A stretch of 52,273 nt of DNA from contig JAHBUO010000011.1 in NCBI GenBank assembly GCA_019638025.1, positions 1 to 52,273 on the forward strand. The letters are read 5' to 3'. The position numbers and the translations under genes were made by a program. The first letter of the stretch is position 1; each line of letters begins with the position of its first letter. Of this stretch, positions 9,732-16,950 are shown piece after piece. This DNA is from Ignavibacteriaceae bacterium. GTDB taxonomy: Bacteria > Bacteroidota > Ignavibacteria > Ignavibacteriales > Ignavibacteriaceae. The notes beneath the pieces are model-generated. The model did not search any database, was not told the DNA's origin, and was given only the letters and a program-made list of their open reading frames with translations.

Positions 9732-10637
9732 TTATTCATCCCCTCCATGTTCTTCATGCTTTCTGTTTTTATTCAACCACATTACTCCGCCGAGTAAAGC
9801 ATAAATAGCAATCGGTGGGATGAAATATGCAAAAATCCCGTGTTGAATAGCTTCGGTAACACCGGGAGCTGCATTCTTTCCAAGTTTTGGAAAATCTAGT
9901 TGAGCAAAATCTTTACTTGATAGATACATCCATGATGTACCACCAACTTCGTGCTCGCCCAAAATATGGTCTACATATCTTTCTGGATATAATCTGATTT
10001 TTTCTTTTGCGGCTCTAATCAATTCAGAGCGTTTGCCGTAAGTTAAAACTTCCATCGGACAAATTTCTACGCATGCCGGAAGCATCCCTTTTTTAGTTCT
10101 ATCGAAACAGAAATCACATTTTTTGATATCGGGACTCCAAGCTTTATCAAATTCAAATGCCGGAATCTGGAATGGGCAAGCAACCATGCAGTATCTGCAT
10201 CCGATGCATTTATCGCCGTTCCACAAAACTGTCCCGTTCTCTTCCTTTGAAAATGCTCCGACTATACAAGCCGATAAGCAAGCCGGATGGTCGCAGTGCA
10301 TACATTGGACTTTTACATCAATTGGAAATTTACCGTTCTGATTTTCAAATTCATTAACAACCGTTAGTGCATGCGCATCGGGTCTTCTTCTTTTATCGAA
10401 TACCGACCTGTCATCATACTTTTCAATTGGGTCTGTAGGCATATCGTGAGCAGATTTACACGCCCACTCACATTTTCTGCAACCGATACAAACAGTTGTA
10501 TCTACAAGAACACCCATTCTGTCATCGGAAAGAATATTTTTTGGAGCACCTTTTACGGGCTTTGTAGAAGCTACTCCTGCTATCGATGCCCCCATGAAGG
10601 CAGAAGTTTTTAAGAAGTTACGACGGGATTTATTCAT
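9732..10637 (-). CDS. HybA-like Tat-exported 4x[4Fe-4S] ferredoxin subunit with C-terminal membrane anchor
   Basis: The 301-residue protein starts with a twin-arginine signal (SRRNFLK, residues 4-10). It then has four [4Fe-4S] sites: C50/53/56/60, C112/115/120/124, C144/147/150/154 and C174/177/189/193. A C-terminal hydrophobic helix (about 267-288) is as in HybA and would anchor it to the NrfD-like subunit. I chose the ATG at 10637 because AGGGGAGATC precedes it and the twin-arginine signal follows; a longer frame to 10712 has no such support. It is the first gene of the redox operon and faces the periplasm. Confidence in the family is high; the physiological electron donor is unknown. Confidence 0.9.
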   Translation of the reverse strand: MNKSRRNFLKTSAFMGASIAGVASTKPVKGAPKNILSDDRMGVLVDTTVCIGCRKCEWACKSAHDMPTDPIEKYDDRSVFDKRRRPDAHALTVVNEFENQNGKFPIDVKVQCMHCDHPACLSACIVGAFSKEENGTVLWNGDKCIGCRYCMVACPFQIPAFEFDKAWSPDIKKCDFCFDRTKKGMLPACVEICPMEVLTYGKRSELIRAAKEKIRLYPERYVDHILGEHEVGGTSWMYLSSKDFAQLDFPKLGKNAAPGVTEAIQHGIFAYFIPPIAIYALLGGVMWLNKNRKHEEHGGDE

Positions 10638-10713
10638 CCTGATCTCCCCTATTTTTATTTTCAAATGGTAAGTAAAATTACTTTTAGCAAATAATTTTAA
10701 AATCCAATTCAAA

Positions 10714-10740
10714 ATTATCCCCTTTTCAATGCAAAGTCAA
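10714..10740 (-). promoter_or_regulatory. Candidate sigma70-like promoter of the redox operon
   Basis: On the minus strand TTGACT (10735-10740) and GATAAT (10714-10719) are separated by 15 bp. They lie between the nrfA 3' stem-loop and the start of the HybA-like gene. The spacing is slightly short, so this is a prediction only. It would let the redox operon be expressed independently of nrfHA. Confidence 0.35.
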
Positions 10741-10774
10741 CAAAAATAAAATTAGGAGATTTGGGAGATGAGTA

Positions 10775-10813
10775 GACTTTTCGGCAGAACTAAGTGAGGT
10801 TCTGCCGAAAGTC
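10775..10813 (-). terminator. Strong stem-loop after nrfA (no clear U tract)
   Basis: GACTTTTCGGCAGAAC (10775-10790) pairs with GTTCTGCCGAAAGTC (10799-10813) with a single-base bulge and an 8-base loop. It begins 9 bp past the nrfA stop codon. Neither strand has a proper T run after the stem. It may therefore be a weak terminator, or an mRNA-stabilising or processing element. Confidence 0.6.
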
Positions 10814-10821
10814 AATATTTG

Positions 10822-12297
10822 TTAGTTATTCATTTTTGATTGTCGCTCAGTTGCTTTTTTGTCCCACTCAGCAGGAACTGTTGAAAGGAATGTTTTCTTT
10901 TGCTCTTTCAATTTTGGCATATCTAAACCGATATAAGATTGTGCTTTTTCTTTTGTTGATAAATCGGGCATAGCTATTGGAGTTTGAACACCAAGCTTGG
11001 TTAATAATTTTGATAACTCAACTCTTGCTTCTTCAGCTCTACCGATTGAAGTAGCCAAAATTCTTGCACTCTCTAAAGGAGCATGAAATGACCCGCCATG
11101 ACTTGCGGCTACATAATCCCATCTCCATTGAGCATGTCTAATTTTAGTTAAAATCGATTTCATATCTGCTTCTTTAGCACCATTATCCCAGGCAGCTTTA
11201 GCTTCAACATGAGCCTTAACAATTGAATGTTCTGCAAGTAGTAATAATTCTTTTATTTTATCTTGTCTCTCATAAACATTATTTAGAAGAGTTTGTTCAC
11301 TCTCTTTATGACATACCTGACAAGAGCGTGAAATATTATTGAGAGGACTTTGGATATGATGATCTGTAAATTTTACACCCCCTTCACTTTTGTACGGCAT
11401 ATGACAATCAGCACAAGCAACGCCTCTCTGTGCATGAATCCCAAATTGGGCTAGTTCCCAATCCGGATGTTGTGCTTTAAGAACAGGGGTTTTGCTCAAT
11501 GTATGAACAAAATCGACATGCTCAACATCATCATAATATTTTTCCATTTGTTCAACACTGATACCGCCATCCCAAGGAAAGGTTAAATACTTTTCAGTTT
11601 TACCTTTGAAATAATACTCAACATGGCATTGAGCACAAACAAGCGATCTCATATCTTGATGCGATGCTTTAGTGATATCTTTCCCCTGTCTGTTAAATGC
11701 TTCTATTAATCCGGGTCTTGTGATTCTAAGATTCATTGTTTTAGGGTCATGACAATCTTGACACCCAATTGCATTCACTACTTCCTCCCCTAATTCATTC
11801 CAAGATTTCTTATAAAAATCCGACACACCCATTTCGTTCATTAAACGAGGAACATCTGTACTTTTGCAAGTCCAACAAGTAGCGGGTTGCGGTACATCAG
11901 TACGCAAAGTATTTCTGATATCGTCAATTGCATAATAATGTCCACGCCCTTGATTATAATCTCTTGAGAATGCATATCCTGCCCAAAGTACCACCAAATT
12001 TGGTTCACGCTGTAGCATATCAACCATCGCGCTTCCGCCGTATTTACTTGCAAAATTAGTATCGAGTGTTTTTATATATGATTCAAATTGTCTGTTAAAA
12101 TTTTCACCCCAAACTTCATTACGGGGTTCCCATTCGGCAATCGGTTTTACGATTTGAAATCTTTGAATTGCTTCACTTCTTCTTTCAACTATTGAAGCTC
12201 CGAATAATCCAACAAAAAAAACAATGATAACCGTTCCGAGAAATAAACCCCAAGCTACCAAAGGTTTTTCACTAATAAGTTGTTGCATCTTTTTCAT
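10822..12297 (-). CDS. nrfA: Ammonia-forming cytochrome c nitrite reductase NrfA
   Basis: This pentaheme enzyme of 491 residues catalyses six-electron reduction of nitrite to ammonium. The active-site heme has the diagnostic CxxCK motif (C141-C144-K145). Four CxxCH sites follow at 179-183, 221-225, 295-299 and 326-330. Catalytic R118 (GRGH), Y228 (CHVEYYF) and H277 (KAQHPD) are in place, and the calcium ligands E227, K274 and Q276 of the Ca-dependent class are present. The N-terminus has a long hydrophobic helix (about 13-35) without an obvious cleavage site, so it may stay membrane-anchored. It lies 20 bp after nrfH, with AGGAAC before the ATG. Confidence 0.97.
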   Translation of the reverse strand: MKKMQQLISEKPLVAWGLFLGTVIIVFFVGLFGASIVERRSEAIQRFQIVKPIAEWEPRNEVWGENFNRQFESYIKTLDTNFASKYGGSAMVDMLQREPNLVVLWAGYAFSRDYNQGRGHYYAIDDIRNTLRTDVPQPATCWTCKSTDVPRLMNEMGVSDFYKKSWNELGEEVVNAIGCQDCHDPKTMNLRITRPGLIEAFNRQGKDITKASHQDMRSLVCAQCHVEYYFKGKTEKYLTFPWDGGISVEQMEKYYDDVEHVDFVHTLSKTPVLKAQHPDWELAQFGIHAQRGVACADCHMPYKSEGGVKFTDHHIQSPLNNISRSCQVCHKESEQTLLNNVYERQDKIKELLLLAEHSIVKAHVEAKAAWDNGAKEADMKSILTKIRHAQWRWDYVAASHGGSFHAPLESARILATSIGRAEEARVELSKLLTKLGVQTPIAMPDLSTKEKAQSYIGLDMPKLKEQKKTFLSTVPAEWDKKATERQSKMNN

Positions 12298-12317
12298 GTT
12301 TGTTCCTATTTAGATAA

Positions 12318-12914
12318 TTAATTGTTATTGTCGTCTATATATTTTTTAAGCCATTCGGGAGTAACGGGTGTTAACTGAGGGACTCTTGCAAAAGGAAAGG
12401 AAGAGAGACTATTTACTCTCCCGTGCGGAGTTTCACGATGACAATCCCAACATAGTTTTTCACCGCCATGACGCGCCATTGAACCAGTTACAGAAACTAT
12501 CGAAGTTGTATTTACATATTCATAATGACACCTGATACAGTTCTCTTGAACTACACTTTTACCCGCTTCTTTTATACGGATTACCTCCGGCTCAAGTCGA
12601 AATGTAAACATCGTCGCATGCCGTAATCCATCACTTGCTTTGAAGTAGTAAGTTCTTACAAAATTATCTTGCGGCACATGGCAATCTGTACAAGTTGCAA
12701 CTCTTGCATGACTACTTTTTTGCCACGTTGCAAATTGCGGCGACATAACATGACAATTCATACATGTTAACGGATCGCTTGATAAATATGAAGAAGCATT
12801 CGATATATGAAATATCACAATCAATAAACCAAACATTACACCGAGCATAATTATCACAGGGAATCTCCAATTCGCACTTGGAATAATGTATTTGAAAAGG
12901 TTAAGTAACTTCAT
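12318..12914 (-). CDS. nrfH: NrfH: tetraheme NapC/NirT-family quinol dehydrogenase
   Basis: The 198-residue protein has one N-terminal membrane helix (about 18-38) and four CxxCH motifs (51-55, 75-79, 126-130, 155-159). Met57 in CMNCHVM fits the unusual first-heme ligation known in NrfH. It oxidises menaquinol and passes electrons to NrfA, forming the NrfHA complex on the periplasmic face. It sits between the hemerythrin gene (17 bp upstream) and nrfA (20 bp downstream) in one transcription unit. Confidence 0.95.
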   Translation of the reverse strand: MKLLNLFKYIIPSANWRFPVIIMLGVMFGLLIVIFHISNASSYLSSDPLTCMNCHVMSPQFATWQKSSHARVATCTDCHVPQDNFVRTYYFKASDGLRHATMFTFRLEPEVIRIKEAGKSVVQENCIRCHYEYVNTTSIVSVTGSMARHGGEKLCWDCHRETPHGRVNSLSSFPFARVPQLTPVTPEWLKKYIDDNNN

Positions 12915-12931
12915 AGTTGTTCCATCTTTTA

Positions 12932-13396
12932 TTAGTTACATTTTTTTGTCTGCTCACTTCTGTTGAGAAGATTTGTCAATTTATCCAATTCTTCTTCAGA
13001 AAGAGTGTTTTGTATTTTTTCGAAAAGAATTCGTTCTTCGAACCTGATGTGTTGCTCTAACATTACACCTAAATCATTTAGAACAATTTCTTTTTGATCT
13101 GAATTTTCTAATGAGTTAATAGTATCTTCAATTTCCTGATGTTCGAGCTTGAGGTTATTAATCGAAGTTTCAAACTGATTATTAAGTTTAGCTAAATAAC
13201 TAAAGAGGATATTCTCTTCTTCATCAAAATGGTGTTTTAATTCATCTCGGTAAAATTGAGTTACATAATTAATTTTACCCGAAGTATCATGTGGAAGCCC
13301 CTTATAATTTGGGGCATCTTTTTTTATCATCTGAGCCATGATTAATCCATGATGATGATCTTTAGAAAGAAAAACCAAAGCAGGGTGTCTTTTCAT
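12932..13396 (-). CDS. Hemerythrin HHE-domain protein
   Basis: This soluble protein of about 154 residues has the HHE cation-binding pattern: SKDHHHG near the N-terminus, HHFDEEE, HQEIED, then QHIRFEERIL. These residues would bind a di-iron centre. The start at 13396 (MKRHPALVF) is preferred over 13411 because AAAGGG lies 5-6 bp before it. Such proteins are linked to NO or O2 binding and Fe-S protection. Lying between an NsrR-like regulator and nrfHA, a nitrosative-stress role is likely but inferred. Confidence 0.85.
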   Translation of the reverse strand: MKRHPALVFLSKDHHHGLIMAQMIKKDAPNYKGLPHDTSGKINYVTQFYRDELKHHFDEEENILFSYLAKLNNQFETSINNLKLEHQEIEDTINSLENSDQKEIVLNDLGVMLEQHIRFEERILFEKIQNTLSEEELDKLTNLLNRSEQTKKCN

Positions 13397-13471
13397 ACCA
13401 GCCCTTTGCATTTATTTGTAAAGATATTATCTAATCTATGAATTATCAAGTCAAGAAGATTTTTTCGAATT

Positions 13472-14563
13472 TTATTTTGAACCTTCAATTTTATCCCTTC
13501 CCGCTTCTTGATTCAAATCTCTTATCTGTGATGTTCCCGTCGGATGACCGAATGAATCTAAGTCTTTGTATAAAATCAAATATTCTTCTTTATTTAACTG
13601 ACTATGCCAATTCCCTGTAACCATTCCGATACCGGTAATCACCATAAAAACCAATATAATTATCGCAGCTATATATTTTTTATTCTGCTTCTTCTTGGTT
13701 AATATATTTTCTACATATAAAGTATCTTTTACCGGACAAGCATCAACACAGCTCATACATGATGAACATTCATCCGATATTACATATTTAACTTTATCTA
13801 CTTTAATAAATGATGGACAAGCTTTTGCGCACAGATTGCAATCAATACAACTGACTTCATTCCTCTTTATTTTATTAGGACTTAAAAATGAAATTACTCC
13901 CAACAATGCACCGTACGGACAAAGGAATCTGCACCAAAAATTTCTGATGAATATCGAGAGTAAAAACAAAACCGATATTACAATAATTGACGTTCTGGAT
14001 ATATCGGCAAAAAAGTAGTACATCTTTACATCGCTCATTAAATTATAAGGGCTATCAAGAAACATCTTTAATGCGGCTTCACTCATTACAAAAAATACCG
14101 AGTAGAATAAGAATCCCAACAACAAATATTTTAATGACCGAAGAGGGTAATCGAGAAACTTCGGCAGTTTGAGTTTCCTTCGGAATAATTTCTCACCAAA
14201 ATCACCGATTACCTCAGAGAGTAAACCGATTGGGCAAAACCAACTACAAAATGATTTCCCGAAGACAAGTGAGATAACTATTATTCCGATAAAAATAAAA
14301 AATCCCGCGGGGTGTGCCGGATGTATATTTCCCGATATAAAGAAGTAATAAAAACTCATCAATGAACTTATCGGCAAAAATCCATCAACACCTGGGGGTC
14401 TGCTCAAAAACTTTTCAACTCCGCCTGATTCTAAATATTGGATGAAATAGTAAAACTCTATACCTATCCATATACACAAAAGTGAGAAGAGAACTTGAAC
14501 TACGAATCTTTTCTTTTGAATTCCGGCTTCGTCATTTTTTATTATTTTTTTCTTTTCGCTCAT
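13472..14563 (-). CDS. NapH/YccM-like membrane polyferredoxin
   Basis: The 363-residue protein has several membrane helices (about 20-40, 86-103, 143-163, 190-206, 297-315). Two CX3CP motifs at C106/C110 and C211/C215 face the membrane, as in NapH, NosR and CcoG. A double [4Fe-4S] ferredoxin region follows (C239/242/245/249 and C266/269/272/276). The family moves electrons from quinol toward periplasmic or Fe-S acceptors. It is the second gene after the Rrf2-like regulator and precedes the hemerythrin, so it may feed electrons to a nitric-oxide or nitrite detoxifying step. The exact partner cannot be named. No Shine-Dalgarno is visible; an operator-like site sits 3 bp before the ATG. Confidence 0.85.
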   Translation of the reverse strand: MSEKKKIIKNDEAGIQKKRFVVQVLFSLLCIWIGIEFYYFIQYLESGGVEKFLSRPPGVDGFLPISSLMSFYYFFISGNIHPAHPAGFFIFIGIIVISLVFGKSFCSWFCPIGLLSEVIGDFGEKLFRRKLKLPKFLDYPLRSLKYLLLGFLFYSVFFVMSEAALKMFLDSPYNLMSDVKMYYFFADISRTSIIVISVLFLLSIFIRNFWCRFLCPYGALLGVISFLSPNKIKRNEVSCIDCNLCAKACPSFIKVDKVKYVISDECSSCMSCVDACPVKDTLYVENILTKKKQNKKYIAAIIILVFMVITGIGMVTGNWHSQLNKEEYLILYKDLDSFGHPTGTSQIRDLNQEAGRDKIEGSK

Positions 14564-14565
14564 AT

Positions 14566-14585
14566 TCAGATTAATTAGTCCGATT
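14566..14585 (-). promoter_or_regulatory. Second Rrf2-type operator candidate, before the NapH-like gene
   Basis: TCAGATTAATTAGTCCGATT agrees at 16 of 20 positions with the palindrome at 15061-15080. It sits at the same distance (3 bp) from the start codon of its gene. This supports control of the NapH-like/hemerythrin/nrfHA genes by the adjacent Rrf2 protein. Confidence 0.5.
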
Positions 14586-14620
14586 TATATCCACCGGTTT
14601 ATATTTTTATGAAGTGGATA

Positions 14621-15058
14621 TTATTTTATTGATTCAATTTTATTTAATGTTTTTTGCTTGAACTGGTCAATTGTTTCATCACTTAACATCTCAAATGTTT
14701 GGGTAATCAACTGCGACCATTTATGATGAACAGGGCAAGGTGACTTGTCTGAACAATTTGGAAATCCGAGAACACATCTATTAAACATTTCCGGACCATC
14801 GATTGCGAGGACAACATCTAACAACTTGAGTTCTTTTGGGCTTTTGGCTAGTGAAAATCCACCCGACTTTCCTTTCTTGGAGTAAATTATTCCGTTTACT
14901 GCCAACTCCTGTAGAATTTTCGATACAAACTCTTTAGGGATTTTCAACCTTCCGGCAATCTCTTCGGCTGAGTGTACGCCTCCCCCTTCTTCTTCGACAG
15001 TGAGAAGTAATACCGCCTGAATTCCGTATTCACATTTTCTTGAAAATATTATTGACAT
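14621..15058 (-). CDS. Rrf2-family Fe-S transcriptional regulator (NsrR-like)
   Basis: The 145-residue protein has an N-terminal winged helix (about 1-75; KILQELAVNGIIYSKKGKSGGFSLAK is the recognition region and wing). Three cysteines, C95-X6-C102-X5-C108, match the cluster-binding arrangement of NsrR and IscR. NsrR proteins lose repression when NO attacks the cluster. The neighbours (hemerythrin, nrfHA) favour NsrR-like NO sensing over IscR. A perfect inverted repeat lies 3 bp upstream of its ATG, so it is probably autoregulated. Naming it nsrR outright is not certain. Confidence 0.85.
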   Translation of the reverse strand: MSIIFSRKCEYGIQAVLLLTVEEEGGGVHSAEEIAGRLKIPKEFVSKILQELAVNGIIYSKKGKSGGFSLAKSPKELKLLDVVLAIDGPEMFNRCVLGFPNCSDKSPCPVHHKWSQLITQTFEMLSDETIDQFKQKTLNKIESIK

Positions 15059-15080
15059 AATCAGATTATTTTATCTGATT
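15059..15080 (-). promoter_or_regulatory. Palindromic operator candidate for the Rrf2 regulator
   Basis: AATCAGAT-N6-ATCTGATT is a perfect inverted repeat directly before the ATG. It starts immediately after the predicted -10 element at 15082-15087, so a bound repressor would cover the transcription start. There is no ribosome-binding site in this short leader. Confidence 0.55.
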
Positions 15081-15081
15081 A

Positions 15082-15110
15082 AACTTAGCTATAAAATCTC
15101 TATCTGTCAA
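15082..15110 (-). promoter_or_regulatory. Sigma70-like promoter of the Rrf2/nrf unit
   Basis: On the minus strand TTGACA (15105-15110) and TAAGTT (15082-15087) are separated by exactly 17 bp. The -35 is perfect and the -10 is weaker. The same TTGACA plus TAAG-type -10 is seen before the CBM9-like gene at 51882. From 15111 to 15357 I see no gene or clear site. Confidence 0.5.
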
Positions 15111-15357
15111 GTTAATTTTTCAAGAATAAATTAAAATCTTTCTTCAGCTTGTTTATTGGCACAAATTAATGGGTTGGAACCTTCAATTGGTGTAAATCAA
15201 ATATAATCCTTAAAGCATGGTTTTCAAAAAATGTGAAATCGGTAAAACCATTTCAAAAAGATCAAATCGTCAGCTAGATTGGGGTACTACACCAGAGTTT
15301 AATTTTTCACTAAAAATGAATGTAAGTTATATTAAACAATCCTTGTTCGGGTACCTA

Positions 15358-16713
15358 CTAACTCAAATCATTTGATAAAAGCAATTCCAAATAGTCATAA
15401 ATTTTTATACTTAAATAATATGGGAGATTCATCAACCAGAACTTTTTGTTATTGGGAGTTACAACTTTTTGGATTTTAAACTCACCACCATAAATTCTTA
15501 CAGCAAAATTATGATTCACTCTTTCCATGAACTGATGTAGAGATCTCAGTTTTCCTACTTCACCGGATTTAATTTCTATAGGAATAATTTTTCCACTATA
15601 AGGGACTACTAAATCAACCTCAGCCGAAGATTGTGATTTTTCCCTCACCCAAAAATTTGGTTTTGTATTTGAGAAACTATTAATCGACATAATTTCTTGC
15701 GTCACCAAATGAGGGATCAAATAACCACTGTAATTTCCGCTCAATTCTCCACTTGTTAATAATTCTGCTTGAATTCCATTTTTATAATTAACTAAACCGC
15801 TATCTAAAAATTGTAATCGGGGAGATTTTTTGTAATCTGGCGTAATTGGATATTCAACTTCTGTTGTCGGATAAATCAAAAACAAAAAGCGTGCATTTTC
15901 CAAAGTTCTCATTGCCTCTCCAACTTCCCGAGATTTGTAATTTGAGTTACCAAAGTGTTGAAATTTTATCCTCGCATCTAAATTCAAGTATGCAGTATTA
16001 ACTATGTGTCTCATTACATTTAATTCTGTTTTATTAGTCGCATACTTTGTCATATCATCGCTAAAAGTTTCCCAAAGACTCTCATAAATCCTTGTTAAGC
16101 CGGCTATTTTTTTTTCTTCAACATACATTTTTACTGCTTCCGGCATGCCACCAACTATAGCATATGACTTAAAAAGTTCAATCAAAACTGAATGGGCACT
16201 TGGTGTTACCGGAGTATGGCTCAAATGTTCAATCGCATAGTCATGATTCATAGCATTTAAATATTCCCGAAAATTTAGTGGGTGCATATAAAGATACTCA
16301 ACTCGACCGACCGGAAAATTCTCAACATCTTTCAATGCAAATTCTAAAAGTGAACCTGCAGCTATTACATGAATTTCCGGATATTCTTCATAAAAATATC
16401 TTAAATATTTTATGGCTGCCGTTGACTCCTGTATCTCATCGATAAAAATCAAAAGTCCCTTTGTTTTATCAGGTGATAGTTTGAATTTTAATAAAAGAAC
16501 ATCTATGATATCACTTATATTCTCAAAACTTTCAAATATTCTTTTGTCTGCCGGTTTCTCGAGGTTAAGCAGAATTTTGTTCTGATAGGATTTACTGAAT
16601 GATTTAATTAATGTTGTTTTCCCTACCTGCCTTGCCCCTCTAATTATTAATGGCTTCCTATTGGTTTTTTCTTTCCAATTAAGAAGTTCTTTTAATATAT
16701 GACGTTCTATCAA
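15358..16713 (-). CDS. AAA-family ATPase with DUF4143 C-terminal domain
   Basis: The 451-residue protein has AAA_14 Walker A GARQVGKT (26-33) and Walker B FIDEIQE (D92/E93). A C-terminal DUF4143 region contains a PD-(D/E)XK-like signature (AEVDLVV...IPIEIKSGE). This family is widespread and often acquired horizontally; its cellular role is poorly defined. It is monocistronic, with tandem repeats directly upstream that probably hold its promoter or operator. No toxin or antitoxin partner is visible next to it. Confidence 0.9.
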   Translation of the reverse strand: MIERHILKELLNWKEKTNRKPLIIRGARQVGKTTLIKSFSKSYQNKILLNLEKPADKRIFESFENISDIIDVLLLKFKLSPDKTKGLLIFIDEIQESTAAIKYLRYFYEEYPEIHVIAAGSLLEFALKDVENFPVGRVEYLYMHPLNFREYLNAMNHDYAIEHLSHTPVTPSAHSVLIELFKSYAIVGGMPEAVKMYVEEKKIAGLTRIYESLWETFSDDMTKYATNKTELNVMRHIVNTAYLNLDARIKFQHFGNSNYKSREVGEAMRTLENARFLFLIYPTTEVEYPITPDYKKSPRLQFLDSGLVNYKNGIQAELLTSGELSGNYSGYLIPHLVTQEIMSINSFSNTKPNFWVREKSQSSAEVDLVVPYSGKIIPIEIKSGEVGKLRSLHQFMERVNHNFAVRIYGGEFKIQKVVTPNNKKFWLMNLPYYLSIKIYDYLELLLSNDLS

Positions 16714-16723
16714 CTTTTACCTC

Positions 16724-16812
16724 TTGTAATATTACAAGGGTAAATTTAACTATAATTTGTAACAAAGCAAGGGCAAATTCCCCGAATTATTGTAACAAAA
16801 CAAGGGTTAATT
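16724..16812. repeat. Three 33-bp-period direct repeats upstream of the DUF4143 ATPase
   Basis: Related 23-bp units begin at 16724, 16757 and 16790, exactly 33 bp apart, with unrelated 10-bp spacers. The shared pattern is TTGTAA, a variable centre, then CAAGGG and an AATT end. The first unit also forms a perfect 16-bp palindrome, CTTGTAATATTACAAG (16723-16738), ending 10 bp before the ATPase start codon. The period equals about three DNA turns, consistent with same-face protein binding. Confidence 0.75.
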
Positions 16813-16864
16813 TTTGTTAAATAAAAATTTATTCTCTTCTCCATTAATTCCACTGGAGAATGGA

Positions 16865-16900
16865 ATAAAAAAAGCCCGAGTCATTATGATTCGGGCTTTT
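16865..16900 (-). terminator. Rho-independent terminator of the 1352-aa T9SS gene
   Basis: AAAGCCCGAGTCAT and ATGATTCGGGCTTT form a long stem with a minimal loop. On the minus strand a run of T follows (complement of the A run at 16867-16873). It lies about 50 bp after the stop of the T9SS-secreted protein. Confidence 0.9.
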
Positions 16901-16950
16901 GACTTTTGACGGTTAAGAACCGCTTAAAGATTAGAGCTAAATATCAAGGT

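Noticed and set aside
14587..14621. ATATCCAC/GTGGATAT inverted repeat after the Rrf2 gene as a terminator.
   Set aside because: Only 8 bp of stem with a 19-base loop, it touches the stop codon, and there is no T tract. The downstream genes are probably co-transcribed.
15151..15180. TTGGCAC near 15151 as a sigma54 promoter for the NtrC-type regulator.
   Set aside because: The -12 half is missing: the bases 5 bp downstream read AATGG rather than TTGCT.
15217..15375. Small plus-strand open frame of 52 codons between the Rrf2 gene and the ATPase.
   Set aside because: No ribosome-binding site, overlaps the ATPase 3' end and shows no recognisable motif.
16724..16812. A CRISPR array.
   Set aside because: Only three units with 10-bp spacers and diverged repeats, and no cas genes nearby.
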